The translations under genes and the position numbers were made by a program. DNA of 64,000 bases from Lachnoclostridium sp. An76. Lineage in GTDB: Bacteria; Bacillota; Clostridia; Lachnospirales; Lachnospiraceae. Under the pieces are notes generated by a model that saw only the letters and a list, made by a program, of their open reading frames with translations, did not search any database and was not told the origin of the DNA. The DNA is taken from contig NZ_NFHL01000010.1 of assembly GCF_002161355.1 (NCBI RefSeq), positions 42,954 to 106,953 of the forward strand, in the 5' to 3' direction. Positions within the stretch are counted from its first letter, which is position 1; every line of letters begins with the position of its first letter. Shown here in pieces: positions 43,172-53,207 of this stretch.

Positions 43172-44134
43172 ATGCTGATGTCACTTGCAGCCTGCGGGGC
43201 AGGCTTACTTTTGGATCTTCTGTTCGGGGATCCGGTCTGGCTGTACCATCCGGTGCGGCTCATCGGGAACTGGATCTCATGGGCGGAGCGGCAGTTGAGG
43301 AAAGTGTGCGGCTCCCATCTCGTGGCAGCGGGGGGCGTGCTCTGGGTGACGACTGCCCTGCTGGCGTTTCTGGTCCCGTTTGTCCTGCTCTTTCTTGCCG
43401 GGAATATCCATCCGGTGCTCTGGTTCCTGCTGGAGACATTCTGGTGCTTTCAGATCCTGGCGGCGAGATGCCTGTCCGCCGAGAGCCGGAAGGTGTACGG
43501 GAAGCTGAAGGAGGGAGACCTTCCGGGTGCGAGAAAAGCCGTATCCATGATCGTAGGAAGGGACACAGAAAATCTCACAGAGGAAGGCGTCACGAAAGCC
43601 GCCGTGGAGACAGTGGCTGAGAATACTTCTGACGGAGTGACCGCGCCGCTTTTTTACCTGCTGATCGGCGGAGCCCCGCTGGGATTCCTTTACAAGGCAG
43701 TGAATACCATGGACTCCATGCTTGGCTATAAAAATGACAGATACATCCGGTTCGGGAGGCTCCCGGCAAAGATGGACGATGTGTTCAACTACATCCCCGC
43801 CCGGGTCACAGCGCTTCTTATGACCGCAGCCGCATTCCTCACCGGGCTGGACGGGAAGAACGCGTGGAAGATCTGGCGCCGGGACAGGCGGAAACATGCC
43901 AGCCCCAACGCGGCGCAGACCGAGTCCGTGTGCGCAGGCGCGCTGGGTGTGCAGCTTGCAGGAGATGCGGTATATTTCGGGAAAGTTTATAAAAAAGAAT
44001 TCATCGGGGACGCCAGACGCGGGATCGAGCCGGAGGATATCCTGAGGACGGGAAGGCTGATGTACGCCACGGAATTGCTGACCTTTCTCCTGTGCGGCGG
44101 GATCCGGCTTGCGCTTGCCCTGGTCCTGGCCTGA
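43172..44134 (+). CDS. cbiB: adenosylcobinamide-phosphate synthase
   Basis: A 320-residue membrane enzyme that attaches aminopropanol phosphate to adenosylcobyric acid. LLLDLLFGDPVWLYHPVRLIG, VETVAENTSDGVTAPLFY and AVNTMDSMLGYKNDRY are CbiB hallmarks. The frame is open from 43088; GGAGGAGAAGGAAAG precedes the ATG at 43172. Confidence 0.94.
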   Translation: MLMSLAACGAGLLLDLLFGDPVWLYHPVRLIGNWISWAERQLRKVCGSHLVAAGGVLWVTTALLAFLVPFVLLFLAGNIHPVLWFLLETFWCFQILAARCLSAESRKVYGKLKEGDLPGARKAVSMIVGRDTENLTEEGVTKAAVETVAENTSDGVTAPLFYLLIGGAPLGFLYKAVNTMDSMLGYKNDRYIRFGRLPAKMDDVFNYIPARVTALLMTAAAFLTGLDGKNAWKIWRRDRRKHASPNAAQTESVCAGALGVQLAGDAVYFGKVYKKEFIGDARRGIEPEDILRTGRLMYATELLTFLLCGGIRLALALVLA

Positions 44135-44282
44135 GCCGTGCTCCCGAAAAAGGCAGCGTGCGAAAAGCCATGAAAGGCTGGGAAAGGCTGAGAAAGACGG
44201 AAGGGCCGGCTGAGGAGACAGCGGCAAGCCGGGCAGGAAAGAGAGAGGAAGGACACAGAAAGGAGCCGGAAAGGAGACAGAC
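44135..44282 (+). other. purine-rich gene-free linker
   Basis: 148 bases between cbiB and cobD, strongly purine-rich on the plus strand, made of degenerate GAAAGGCTGAG-like units. It contains no gene I can support and no terminator. It ends in the AAAGGAG binding site of cobD. Confidence 0.5.
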
Positions 44283-45386
44283 ATGGAATACGGGCACGGA
44301 GGAGATATCTATACATATAAGGGCATGCTGGATTTCTCAGTCAATGTCAATCCTTTCGGGCCGTCGGAAGCCGTGCTCGAGGCGGCAAAGCGGGGGATCG
44401 ATAAGTGCTGCGCCTACCCGGACAGCCAGTGCCGCGCCCTGAGGGAGGCTTTGGCGGCAAAACTGGGTGTCCCACAGGAATATATCCTGCCGGGAAACGG
44501 GGCGGCGGATCTGTTCTTCTCTCTTGTGACTGCGGAAAGACCGAAAAAGGCGCTGATCCCGGTCCCTGCCTTTTCGGAGTATGAGCAGGCGCTGCGCACT
44601 GTGGACTGTCAGATCCGTTATTATCAGACAGAAGAGAAAGAAAATTTCCGGCTCACAGAACGGTTCCTGGAGAAGCTGACAGAAGATCTGGATCTGGTGT
44701 TCCTCTGCTCTCCTTCGAACCCTGCGGGGCAGGTGATCCCGGAGGATCTCCTGCGCAGGATCATCCGGCGGTGCGGGGAGAAGAAGATCCGGCTCGTGTT
44801 GGATGAGTGCTTTATCGAATTCGCCGACCGGGAAAAAGCGTTTTACGCGGAGGGAGAGGCAGAAAACTGCCCACAGCTCTTTGTAGTACGGGCTTTTACC
44901 AAGATGCATGCCATCCCGGGACTGCGCCTGGGATATGGGATCACATCGGACACAGAGCTGCTGGAACGGCTGTGCAGAGTGCGTCAGCCGTGGAGCGTCT
45001 CTATCCCGGCCCAGGAGGCGGGGATCGCCGCCCTGTCAGAAGCAGAAGACCTTAAAGTGGAGAAGACGAGGATCCTGATCCGGGCAGAGAGGGAATGGCT
45101 GGAACAAGAGCTGAGAGAGATGGGGTTCCGGGTGATCCCCTCGGAGGCGAACTTTATCCTGATGTACAGCAGTATAGATCTGGCGGAAGGACTGAAAGAG
45201 CAGGGGATCCTGATCCGTGACTGCGGGAATTACCGCGGACTTGGAAAAGGCTGGTATCGCACAGCAGTAAGGCTGCATGAGGAGAACCGGCTGCTGGCGG
45301 AAGCGCTCGGGAAGATCAGCGAAGGAAGAGATCAGCGAAAGAAAAGATCAGCGAAAGAAGAGATCAGTGAAAGAAGAAATCAATGA
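44283..45386 (+). CDS. cobD: threonine-phosphate decarboxylase CobD
   Basis: A 367-residue PLP enzyme that makes aminopropanol phosphate for CbiB. It has the CobD start HGGDIYTYKGMLDFSVNVNP, the aminotransferase patterns LPGNGAADLFFSL, LCSPSNPAGQVI and LDECFIEF, and the PLP lysine in VVRAFTKMHAIPGLRLGYG. The last 25 residues are Lys/Arg/Glu-rich and encoded by a 16-base tandem repeat, so the C-terminus is probably repeat-extended. Confidence 0.93.
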   Translation: MEYGHGGDIYTYKGMLDFSVNVNPFGPSEAVLEAAKRGIDKCCAYPDSQCRALREALAAKLGVPQEYILPGNGAADLFFSLVTAERPKKALIPVPAFSEYEQALRTVDCQIRYYQTEEKENFRLTERFLEKLTEDLDLVFLCSPSNPAGQVIPEDLLRRIIRRCGEKKIRLVLDECFIEFADREKAFYAEGEAENCPQLFVVRAFTKMHAIPGLRLGYGITSDTELLERLCRVRQPWSVSIPAQEAGIAALSEAEDLKVEKTRILIRAEREWLEQELREMGFRVIPSEANFILMYSSIDLAEGLKEQGILIRDCGNYRGLGKGWYRTAVRLHEENRLLAEALGKISEGRDQRKKRSAKEEISERRNQ

Positions 45387-45406
45387 AAGAAGAGAGCAGT
45401 GAACGG
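45315..45406 (+). repeat. 16-base tandem repeat across cobD end and cbiP ribosome binding site
   Basis: Five copies of ATCAGCGAAAGAAGAG-like units (45315-45394) and a partial sixth. Sixteen is not a multiple of three, so the unit is read in all three frames at the cobD C-terminus. The last partial copy merges with the GGAGG of cbiP. Copy-number change would alter the CobD tail and the distance between the genes. Confidence 0.8.
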
Positions 45407-45416
45407 AGGTTATAGA

Positions 45417-47018
45417 ATGGCAAGACCGATCATGATACAGGGAACCATGTCGAATGTGGGGAAGAGCGTCCTTGCAGGCGGACTGTGCCGTGTGCTCCGG
45501 CAGGACGGCGTGAAGGCGGCTCCTTTTAAGTCCCAGAATATGGCCCTGAATTCTTATATCACCCGGGACGGGCTGGAGATGGGGCGGGCGCAGGTCATGC
45601 AGGCGGAAGCAGCGGGGATCGAGCCGGATGTATGCATGAATCCTATCCTGCTCAAGCCTACCAATGACACGGGTTCTCAGGTGATCGTAAACGGACGGCC
45701 GGAGGGCGTGATGTCCGCTGTAGAATATTACCGCCGCAAAAAGGAGTTTGTCCCGGCAGTCATGGAAGCCTACGCAAGACTCGCCTCCCGGTATGATGTG
45801 ATCGTCATCGAAGGCGCAGGCAGCCCGGCGGAGATCAATCTGAAGCAGGATGATATCGTGAACATGGGCATGGCAGAGATGGCGGACGCGCCGGTGCTCC
45901 TCGCGGGAGATATCGACCGGGGCGGGGTGTTCGCCCAGATCACAGGGACGGTCATGCTCCTGGAAGAGGAGGAGCGGCGGCGTATAAAGGGAACCATTAT
46001 CAATAAGTTCCGGGGGGATGTCTCCATCTTAAAGCCCGGGCTGTCCATGCTGGAAGAGAGGACCGGGATCCCGGTGCTGGGCGTGGTGCCGTATTTCTAT
46101 CTGGATATCGATGAGGAGGACAGCCTGACCGAACGGTTCCGGAGGAAGAAAAATGCCGGGCTCGTGGACATCGCAGTGGTCCGTCTGCCGAGGATCTCCA
46201 ATTTTACGGATTTCGCGCCGCTGGAGTCGCTGGAAGAGGTATCTGTCCGGTATATCACATCCCCTGACCAGTTCGGAAGCCCGGACGCTGTGCTTATCCC
46301 GGGCAGCAAGAATACGATCCGGGACCTGCTCTGGATGCGCCAGAACGGTATGGAGGCGAAGGTCCTCCAGTTCGCGGACCGGGGCGGGGTGGTGTTCGGC
46401 ATCTGCGGGGGCTACCAGATGCTGGGACAGGAGATCTCAGACCCGGACGGTACGGAGCAGAGGGGCACAGTGGCAGGCATGGGGCTTCTCCCTGTGCGCA
46501 CCGTATTCCAACAGGAGAAGAGAAGGACAAGGGTGGAAGGAAATTTCCTTGTCCTGGAAGGCGCGCTCAAAGAATTGTCCGGGGCGCCTTTTGCCGGGTA
46601 TGAGATCCATATGGGGAAAAGCACTCTTGCAGAGGGCGGCAGAGCGCTTGCATCGATCTCAGAGGAGACCGTACAAAGCGGCATCCCCGGAGACCTCATT
46701 CCCGGAGATGGCATTCCCGTAGACGGCGTTCCCGTGGAGGGCAGCACAGGCAGGGCGCACCCGGACGGCGCCTGCCGCGGAAATGTGTACGGATGCTATG
46801 TCCACGGGATCTTTGACGCTCCCGAGGCAGCAGGGGGCTTCCTGTCGGCGCTGCTCAAAAAAAAAGGCTGCGGCCCGTCAGAGATCCGGGCAAGGGACTG
46901 GAAGTCATACAAAGAGGAACAGTATGACAGGCTTGCGGACATCATCCGCCAGAACGTGGATATGGATGCAGTCTATCGGATCATAGAGAAAGGAAATGAT
47001 GCGCCATGTATACTGTAA
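45417..47018 (+). CDS. cbiP: cobyric acid synthase
   Basis: A 533-residue glutamine-dependent amidase that adds four amide groups to adenosylcobyrinate diamide. N-terminal ATP domain [20 protein letters not shown]-terminal glutaminase with nucleophile Cys in [11 protein letters not shown] and His in YVHGIFD. An unusual low-complexity insert (about residues 420-450) of IPGD/IPVD/VPVE units lies just before the final His motif. The start at 45417 follows CGGAGG; the frame opens at 45399. It overlaps hemC by 13 bases. Confidence 0.94.
   Translation: MARPIMIQGTMSNVGKSVLAGGLCRVLRQDGVKAAPFKSQNMALNSYITRDGLEMGRAQVMQAEAAGIEPDVCMNPILLKPTNDTGSQVIVNGRPEGVMSAVEYYRRKKEFVPAVMEAYARLASRYDVIVIEGAGSPAEINLKQDDIVNMGMAEMADAPVLLAGDIDRGGVFAQITGTVMLLEEEERRRIKGTIINKFRGDVSILKPGLSMLEERTGIPVLGVVPYFYLDIDEEDSLTERFRRKKNAGLVDIAVVRLPRISNFTDFAPLESLEEVSVRYITSPDQFGSPDAVLIPGSKNTIRDLLWMRQNGMEAKVLQFADRGGVVFGICGGYQMLGQEISDPDGTEQRGTVAGMGLLPVRTVFQQEKRRTRVEGNFLVLEGALKELSGAPFAGYEIHMGKSTLAEGGRALASISEETVQSGIPGDLIPGDGIPVDGVPVEGSTGRAHPDGACRGNVYGCYVHGIFDAPEAAGGFLSALLKKKGCGPSEIRARDWKSYKEEQYDRLADIIRQNVDMDAVYRIIEKGNDAPCIL
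46683..46742 (+). repeat. 15-base tandem repeat inside cbiP
   Basis: Four 15-base copies of the form ATTCCCGGAGATGGC (46683-46742) encode the repeated Pro/Gly/Asp-rich pentapeptides of the CbiP insert. In-frame units allow length change without loss of the enzyme. Confidence 0.75.
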
Positions 47019-47887
47019 TACGGATCGGGAGCAGAGAGAGCGCTCTTGCAGTAAAGCAGGCAGAGATCATAAAAGAACTGATCGAGAGGGAAGACCCGGC
47101 GGTCAGGGCAGAGATCATCACCATGAAGACAACAGGGGATAAGATCCTGGACAAAAGTCTGGCAAAGATCGGCGGCAAAGGTTTGTTTGTCAAAGAGCTT
47201 GACCGTGCGCTCCTGGAAGGGAAGATCGATCTTGCTGTGCACAGCCTGAAGGATATGCCAATGGAGGAGAGAGAGGAACTTCCCCTCCTGGCATACAGCA
47301 GGAGAGAGGATCCGAGGGATGCGCTCCTTCTGCGGAAAGGACTTGACGATCTCCCGGAGACCCCGGTCATCGGCACCTCCAGCCGCAGGCGCAGTCTCCA
47401 GATGGAAGCGCTGTATCCGGGATGCACCTTCCGGGGGATCCGGGGAAATGTCCAGACCCGGATGAAAAAACTGGAGAGTGAAGGATACGATGGAACGCTC
47501 CTGGCTGCGGCAGGATTGAAGCGGCTGGGAATGGAGAAGGAGATCCGCAGGTATTTCTCTGTGGAGGAGATGATCCCCGCCGCAGGGCAGGGCATCCTTG
47601 CCGTCCAGGGAAGGCGGGGAGAGGCGTATGAGTGGATGGAGCGCCTGGACTGTCCCGAGAGCCGTGCAGCAGCTCTGGCGGAGCGGCAGTTTATCCGGGC
47701 AGTGGACGGGGGATGCACGTCCCCGTGCGCGGCCCATGCCAGAGTGGAAGGGAATGAACTGAAACTGTCCGGGCTGTATTATGATGAGAAGACCGGACAG
47801 TATATAAAAGGATCGCTGTGTGCGGACACTGGCCATGCGGCACATGCCGGCGAGAAGCTGGCGAAGGAACTGATGCGCCTTATTTAG
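47006..47887 (+). CDS. hemC: hydroxymethylbilane synthase (porphobilinogen deaminase)
   Basis: A 293-residue enzyme that joins four porphobilinogens into hydroxymethylbilane. [47 protein letters not shown] and the dipyrromethane-carrying Cys in [12 protein letters not shown] are all present. It begins inside the cbiP end, so porphyrin precursor supply is tied to the cobalamin operon. Confidence 0.95.
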   Translation: MYTVIRIGSRESALAVKQAEIIKELIEREDPAVRAEIITMKTTGDKILDKSLAKIGGKGLFVKELDRALLEGKIDLAVHSLKDMPMEEREELPLLAYSRREDPRDALLLRKGLDDLPETPVIGTSSRRRSLQMEALYPGCTFRGIRGNVQTRMKKLESEGYDGTLLAAAGLKRLGMEKEIRRYFSVEEMIPAAGQGILAVQGRRGEAYEWMERLDCPESRAAALAERQFIRAVDGGCTSPCAAHARVEGNELKLSGLYYDEKTGQYIKGSLCADTGHAAHAGEKLAKELMRLI

Positions 47888-47910
47888 ACAGCGGGGAGAG
47901 GATGTTGGAG

Positions 47911-49470
47911 ATGGAACATACGGAGAAAGAAAGAAAAGGGAAGGTATGGCTCGCCGGGGCGGGCCCGGGGGATGCGTCCCTTCTGACGCTGAAAGCCGCG
48001 CGCCTGATCGAGAAGGCGGATGTGATCGTGTATGACGCCCTGATCAGCGCGGAGACGTTAAGCCGCATCCCGGAGAAAAAAGAAGTGATCTATGTGGGCA
48101 AGCATGCGGGGGATCACCCGGTCCCCCAGGAGGAGATCAACCGGATCCTTGTCCGGGAAGCGGAAAAGGGAAAGCAGGTCCTCCGGCTGAAAGGGGGAGA
48201 TCCCTTTGTGTTCGGAAGAGGCGGGGAAGAGCTGGAGCTGCTTATCCGGGCGGGGATCCCCTTTGAGATCGTGCCCGGAGTGACGAGCGCGGCAGCGGTC
48301 CCGGCCTATGCGGGAATCCCGGTGACCCACCGGGACTATGCCTCTTCCTTCCATGTGATCACCGGGCACGCGCGGAAAGGGGGCAGAGTGGATCTCGACT
48401 TCCCTGCCCTGGTCCGGCTGAAGGGCACACTGGTCTTCCTGATGGGGCTTTCCGCCATGGAATTTCTCCTGAATGGGCTGACAGAAGCGGGGATGGATCC
48501 GGATACGCCTGCCGCTGTGCTGGAAAACGGGACCTGCGCCGGGCAGAGAAGGGTTACCGCGACCGTGGGCACGCTGAAGGAAGCTTCTGACCGCGCCGGC
48601 ATCAAAACGCCTGCCATCATCGTAGTGGGCAAGGTGTGCGCCCTGTCCTCTCAGATGCACTGGGCGGAGGACCGTGTGCTGGGCGGAAGGCAGTTCCTTG
48701 TTACAAGGCCCAGACAGAGCAGTTCTTCTCTTGCAGAGCGTCTGCGGGATCTGGGGGCGCAGGTCATCGAGATGCCAGCTATCCGCACAGAACCCATCTG
48801 TCCGAACCGCAGGCTCAGAGAGGCGCTGGAAACATTCGGGACCCATGCGGATCAGGAGTGGCTGGTCTTTACAAGTCCTGCAGGGGCGGACCTCTTTTTT
48901 GACCAGCTTATGGAACTGGGGATGGATCTGCGGAGCCTCCTTGTCCGCGGCGCAGAAGTGCGCATCGCTGCCATCGGCTCCGGGACTGCCGCTGCCCTGG
49001 GGAAACGAGGGCTGATCCCGGATCTTGTGCCCCGGGTGTACAGCGCGGCGGCTCTGGGAGAAGCTCTGGCGGAGACAGCGGCAGAGGGAAGCCGCATCAC
49101 TGTGGCGCGGGCGGAGAAAGGCTCGGAGGAACTCCTGCCGCCTCTTCTTAAGGCAGGGCTTGACGTGGATGACATCCCGCTGTACCGTACCCTGTATGAG
49201 ACGCATCCTCTCCTGAAAGACCGGATCCGGGAACTGCTGGAGCAGGGCCGGATCGACGCCGTGACATTTACGAGCGCGTCCACGGTCAGAGGGTTCACCG
49301 GAGCCGTGGAATGCGCGGACTATACCGGGATCCGGGCAGTCTGTATCGGGGAGCAGACCGCGGCGGAGGCAGCGAAATACGGAATGCAGATCCAGGTGTC
49401 AGACCAGGCGTCCATGGACGCGATGGTCGGGAAGATCGTGGAGCTGTTCGGAAAGGACAGCGGACAGTAA
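47911..49470 (+). CDS. cobA-hemD: CobA-HemD fusion: uroporphyrinogen-III C-methyltransferase / uroporphyrinogen-III synthase
   Basis: A fusion of about 519 residues. The N-terminal SUMT (about 8-250; WLAGAGPGDASLLTLKA, VGKHAGDHPVPQEEIN, LKGGDPFVFGRGGEE) makes precorrin-2. The C-terminal part (about 258-519; FLVTRPRQSSSSLAERL, WLVFTSPAGADLFF, AVTFTSASTVRGF) closes hydroxymethylbilane into uroporphyrinogen III. GAGAGG nine bases before 47911 supports that start; the ATG at 47902 is the alternative. Such fusions are usual in Clostridia. Confidence 0.93.
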   Translation: MEHTEKERKGKVWLAGAGPGDASLLTLKAARLIEKADVIVYDALISAETLSRIPEKKEVIYVGKHAGDHPVPQEEINRILVREAEKGKQVLRLKGGDPFVFGRGGEELELLIRAGIPFEIVPGVTSAAAVPAYAGIPVTHRDYASSFHVITGHARKGGRVDLDFPALVRLKGTLVFLMGLSAMEFLLNGLTEAGMDPDTPAAVLENGTCAGQRRVTATVGTLKEASDRAGIKTPAIIVVGKVCALSSQMHWAEDRVLGGRQFLVTRPRQSSSSLAERLRDLGAQVIEMPAIRTEPICPNRRLREALETFGTHADQEWLVFTSPAGADLFFDQLMELGMDLRSLLVRGAEVRIAAIGSGTAAALGKRGLIPDLVPRVYSAAALGEALAETAAEGSRITVARAEKGSEELLPPLLKAGLDVDDIPLYRTLYETHPLLKDRIRELLEQGRIDAVTFTSASTVRGFTGAVECADYTGIRAVCIGEQTAAEAAKYGMQIQVSDQASMDAMVGKIVELFGKDSGQ

Positions 49471-49506
49471 GAGAGCAGTTGTTTGACAGGAAAGGAGGAT
49501 GGGGAG

Positions 49507-50433
49507 ATGCTCGCATATACTTTCAAACGTCTGGCGGCAGGGCTGGTCTCCCTGTTCGTCCTTGCCACTGTGACCTTTTTCCTGGTCCGCCTGATACCGG
49601 GAAGCCCGTTCCAGAGCGGGAGCGTGTCCTCCCAGGTGGTAGAGGCAGTGGAAGAAGAGTACGGCCTCAATGAGCCTCTGTTCGACCAGTATGCGGCGTA
49701 TATGGGGAATCTGGCACGGGGAGACCTGGGCATTTCTTACCAGGAGCCGGACACATCGGTAGCTGAGATCATCGGCAGGACCTGGCCGGTCACCGCATCG
49801 CTGGGGATCACGGCACTGCTGACGGCAGTGATCCTGGGTACGGGGCTTGGGATCCTCCGGGCAGTGTCAAAGAAAAAAGCAGTCCGGGAAGGCATTGCGG
49901 CGGGCGGGATGCTCCTTGCGGGGATCCCCAATTTCGCCGCTGCCATTCTTCTTCTCCTCGTATTCAGCGTGAAACTTAAGTGGTTCCCCTCGGCGGGGCT
50001 CCTTAGTCCGGCGCACTATGTGCTCCCGGTGGCCGCACTGATGCTCTATCCCATGGCGGTCATTTCCCGCCTGACCGGAAATGCCCTTGCGGCGGAGATG
50101 GACAGGCAGTATGTGCTGTTCGCCCGGGCGAAAGGGCTGGGGAGAGGCAGGATCATGTTTACCCATGCCTTGAAAAACGCATGGGTCCCGGTGCTGAATT
50201 ATGTGGGCCCGGCGTCGGCATTCCTCCTTACCGGGAGCTTTGTGGTGGAGAGTATCTTTACCATCCCGGGGCTGGGGCGGGAGTTCGTAAGCTCGGTCAC
50301 AAACCGGGATTACACGCTGATCCTGGGACTGACGGTTTTTATGGGCACAGTGGTGATCCTGGTGAATCTTGCGACGGACCTTGTGTGCGCATGGCTGGAT
50401 CCGAAGCTGCGGCGGTCATACAGCGGGAAATGA
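49507..50433 (+). CDS. oligopeptide/nickel-type ABC transporter permease 1
   Basis: A 308-residue permease of the DppB/NikB family with about six membrane segments, the start TFKRLAAGLVSLFVLATVTFF, and the EAA-like loop ARAKGLGRGRIMFTHALKNA. AGGAAAGGAGGATGG precedes the ATG at 49507; the frame opens at 49483. It is the first of four genes for a complete importer placed inside the cobalamin run. Confidence 0.92.
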   Translation: MLAYTFKRLAAGLVSLFVLATVTFFLVRLIPGSPFQSGSVSSQVVEAVEEEYGLNEPLFDQYAAYMGNLARGDLGISYQEPDTSVAEIIGRTWPVTASLGITALLTAVILGTGLGILRAVSKKKAVREGIAAGGMLLAGIPNFAAAILLLLVFSVKLKWFPSAGLLSPAHYVLPVAALMLYPMAVISRLTGNALAAEMDRQYVLFARAKGLGRGRIMFTHALKNAWVPVLNYVGPASAFLLTGSFVVESIFTIPGLGREFVSSVTNRDYTLILGLTVFMGTVVILVNLATDLVCAWLDPKLRRSYSGK

Positions 50434-50537
50434 AGAAAACACGAGAAACATGAGAAGCATCAGAAAAATGTAAGAAAACAGCGGGAAAACGGAATTGGAC
50501 CTACAGAGAGATGGACTGCGGAAAGGAGGCGGGATCC

Positions 50538-51377
50538 GTGAATATAAGAAAAGAGACAGCGCGTCTGGTCAGAGGGAACCGGCAGGCGCTTGCAGGCTGT
50601 GTGATCCTCGGTATCTGGATCCTGCTCGCCGTCCTTGTGCCCCTCTTCTGGCCCTGGTCTTATTCGGAGCAGAATGCGGAGATCCGGAACCAGGCAGTGT
50701 CCCTGGCCCATCTGTTCGGGACGGATAAGTTCGGGAGGGATATTTTCTCCAGAGTCTGGTACGGGGCAGGCATCAGCCTGCTGATCGGAACTGCCAGCGC
50801 GCTGATCAACGGCTGTGTGGGCGTGGCCTTCGGGGCGGCGGCAGGATACGCGGGCAGACGTACAGATATGGTCATGATGCGCGCCGCGGATATTATCGCT
50901 TCCATCCCTTCCATGCTGTATGTGATCCTGATCACACTCGTGGCGGGAGCCGGGGCAGGGAGCATCATCCTCGGGCTGTGTGTGGCAGGCTGGATCGATA
51001 TGGCGCGGATCGTCCGGGGCGAGATCCAGAGACTGAAAGAGACGGATTTCGCGGCGGCGGCACGCATGGAAGGCATCTCCCGGAGCCGGATCCTGTGGCG
51101 GCATCTGCTGCCGAACGCGGCGGGACCGATCCTGGTAAACCTGGTATTTATGATCCCCCATGCCATCTTTACGGAAGCATTTCTAAGTTTTCTGGGGCTG
51201 GGACTGGAGCCGCCGGCCGCCAGTCTGGGGACGATCATCCAGGAGGCGCGCAGCCAGATGCTCGTGTATCCGTATCAGATGGTATGCCCTCTTATCGTGC
51301 TGTGCGTGATGCTGCTTGCATTCAATGCGGTGGGCACGGCGGCCGAGGGACAGCTCAGGAGAGGAAAAGGCAGATGA
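50538..51377 (+). CDS. oligopeptide/nickel-type ABC transporter permease 2
   Basis: A 279-residue DppC/NikC-type permease. LFGTDKFGRDIFSRVWYGA is the conserved post-TM1 motif, and AARMEGISRSRILWRHLLPN is the ATPase-contact loop. I chose GTG at 50538, eight bases after AAAGGAGG; an ATG at 50511 lacks a site. The 100 bases before it are purine-rich and empty. It overlaps the ATPase gene by four bases. Confidence 0.9.
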   Translation: MNIRKETARLVRGNRQALAGCVILGIWILLAVLVPLFWPWSYSEQNAEIRNQAVSLAHLFGTDKFGRDIFSRVWYGAGISLLIGTASALINGCVGVAFGAAAGYAGRRTDMVMMRAADIIASIPSMLYVILITLVAGAGAGSIILGLCVAGWIDMARIVRGEIQRLKETDFAAAARMEGISRSRILWRHLLPNAAGPILVNLVFMIPHAIFTEAFLSFLGLGLEPPAASLGTIIQEARSQMLVYPYQMVCPLIVLCVMLLAFNAVGTAAEGQLRRGKGR

Positions 51378-53176
51378 GCATTTTAGAAGTCAGGAACTTA
51401 AGCGTACAATATCATACGGGCCAGGAGAGCAGACAGGCGCTGGACGGGATCAGCTTTTCTGTGGGCGAGGGTGAGACCGTCGGCATCGTGGGGGAGTCCG
51501 GCTCGGGGAAGAGCACGGCAATGCTTGCAGTGATGGGACTCCTCGGGGACAGCGCGGAGGTTTCCTCAGATGGGATCACGGTCTGCGAAAGACCGGTGCA
51601 ACCCGGCCGTGATATCGCCATGATCCTCCAGGATTCCCTGAACTGCCTGAACCCTGCGGTAAAGATCGGACGGCAGATCACAGAGACGGTCCGGATCCAC
51701 AGAAAATGCACAAGGCGGGAGGCAAAGGAGCGGGCGGAAGAGCTGCTGGATATGGCAGGGATCCGCTCACCGAAGCTTCGGATGGGGCAGTATCCGTTTG
51801 AACTATCCGGAGGGATGCGCCAGAGAGTGGCCATCGCCATTGCCCTTGCCTGCGAGCCCCGGGTGATCATCGCAGATGAGCCGACTACCGCCCTGGACGC
51901 GGCGGTCCAGGTCCAGATCCTCCATCTCCTGAAGCGGATCGTGGAGGATACGGGCACCTCTCTCCTTGTGGTCAGCCATGACATGGGAGTCATCGCGGCG
52001 CTTTGCAGCAGGGTGTATGTGATGAAGACGGGACGGATCATTGAGGCGGGATCCGCGGAAGAAATCTTCTATGCCCCGGTCCATGAATATACGAAAAAGC
52101 TCTTAAGGGACACGAAAGGGCATAAGCCTATTCCAACCCATCCGCAGGAGGCTCATTTGCGGGGGAAACCGCAGCCGCCTCTTCTCCGCCTGGAGCACGT
52201 GACAAAGGTGTTCGGCACAGACGAGGGGATCCGGGACGTCTCTATGGAGATCCGGGCCGGGGAGGTCTATGCCCTTGCCGGGGAGAGCGGCAGCGGGAAG
52301 ACAACTCTGGCAAGGCTCCTGACCGGGCTCCTGGCGCCGGATGACGGGAAGATCCTGTACAGAGGAGAATGTCTGGATGCAGGGAAAGGGAAGCGGGCAT
52401 GGAACGGAAAGAGTGCATGGAACGGAAAGATCCAGATGGTGTTCCAGGATGCATATGGTTCCCTCAATCCCTGCCTGACAGTGGGGCAGGCTCTTAGCGA
52501 GGCTCTGCGGGCGCAGGGCGGGCAAGACAGATTGACGCCCGCAGAGAGGCGAAGGAGAGTGGAGGAAATGCTCTGTATGGCAGGGCTTTCCCCGGAGGAT
52601 GCAGACCGGTACCCGGACGAGTTTTCCGGGGGAGAGCGGCAGCGGATCGGGATCGCCAGAGCACTGATCCCGGAGCCGGAGCTTCTGATCTGTGATGAGG
52701 CGTTTTCCGCGCTGGATGCTTCCACAAGGAAACAGGTCCTTGACCTGCTCCTGTCCATCCAGAAGGAAAAGAAGATCGCATGCCTGTTCATCTCCCATGA
52801 CCTGGCCCTGATCCGTCAGGTCAGCAGCAGGATCAGCGTCCTCTGCCAGGGGCGGCTGGCAGAGAGCGGGGAGACAAAGGATGTCTGTTCGGATCCCTGG
52901 CATCCTTATACAAAGATGCTCTTAAACTCCGTCCTTCCGCCGGACCCTCTGAAAGCGGGCAAAGTCCGCCCTGTCTTTGCGGAAGAGGGGACGCAGGGGA
53001 CAGACAGCGGGAAGGGCTGCCCTTTCGCAGCGTCCTGCGGGTATGCCATGAAATGCTGTTTTGAAGAGACGCCGGGACCATACCGTTTCGGCAGCAGGGA
53101 GACTGCATGTTTCCTGTATTCAGAGAAGCATACTGGGAAACGGGCGGAAGGCTATACAATGACATCACAGATCTGA
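51374..53176 (+). CDS. oligopeptide/nickel-type ABC transporter double ATPase (DppD-DppF fusion)
   Basis: A 600-residue protein with two complete ABC ATPase domains in one chain. Domain 1 (about 1-250): Walker A GESGSGKSTAM, signature LSGGMRQRVAIAIAL, Walker B VIIADEPTTALD. Domain 2 (about 268-560): GESGSGKTTLARL, FSGGERQRIGIARAL, LLICDEAFSALD. Each is followed by remains of the oligopeptide C-terminal region; four cysteines in CPFAASCGYAMKCC and ETACF may bind a cluster, as in DppD. The start overlaps the permease stop. The fusion replaces the two separate ATPases usual for the family. Confidence 0.92.
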   Translation: MSILEVRNLSVQYHTGQESRQALDGISFSVGEGETVGIVGESGSGKSTAMLAVMGLLGDSAEVSSDGITVCERPVQPGRDIAMILQDSLNCLNPAVKIGRQITETVRIHRKCTRREAKERAEELLDMAGIRSPKLRMGQYPFELSGGMRQRVAIAIALACEPRVIIADEPTTALDAAVQVQILHLLKRIVEDTGTSLLVVSHDMGVIAALCSRVYVMKTGRIIEAGSAEEIFYAPVHEYTKKLLRDTKGHKPIPTHPQEAHLRGKPQPPLLRLEHVTKVFGTDEGIRDVSMEIRAGEVYALAGESGSGKTTLARLLTGLLAPDDGKILYRGECLDAGKGKRAWNGKSAWNGKIQMVFQDAYGSLNPCLTVGQALSEALRAQGGQDRLTPAERRRRVEEMLCMAGLSPEDADRYPDEFSGGERQRIGIARALIPEPELLICDEAFSALDASTRKQVLDLLLSIQKEKKIACLFISHDLALIRQVSSRISVLCQGRLAESGETKDVCSDPWHPYTKMLLNSVLPPDPLKAGKVRPVFAEEGTQGTDSGKGCPFAASCGYAMKCCFEETPGPYRFGSRETACFLYSEKHTGKRAEGYTMTSQI

Positions 53177-53207
53177 GTTACAGCAGACAGGCAAAGGAGA
53201 GAAACAC

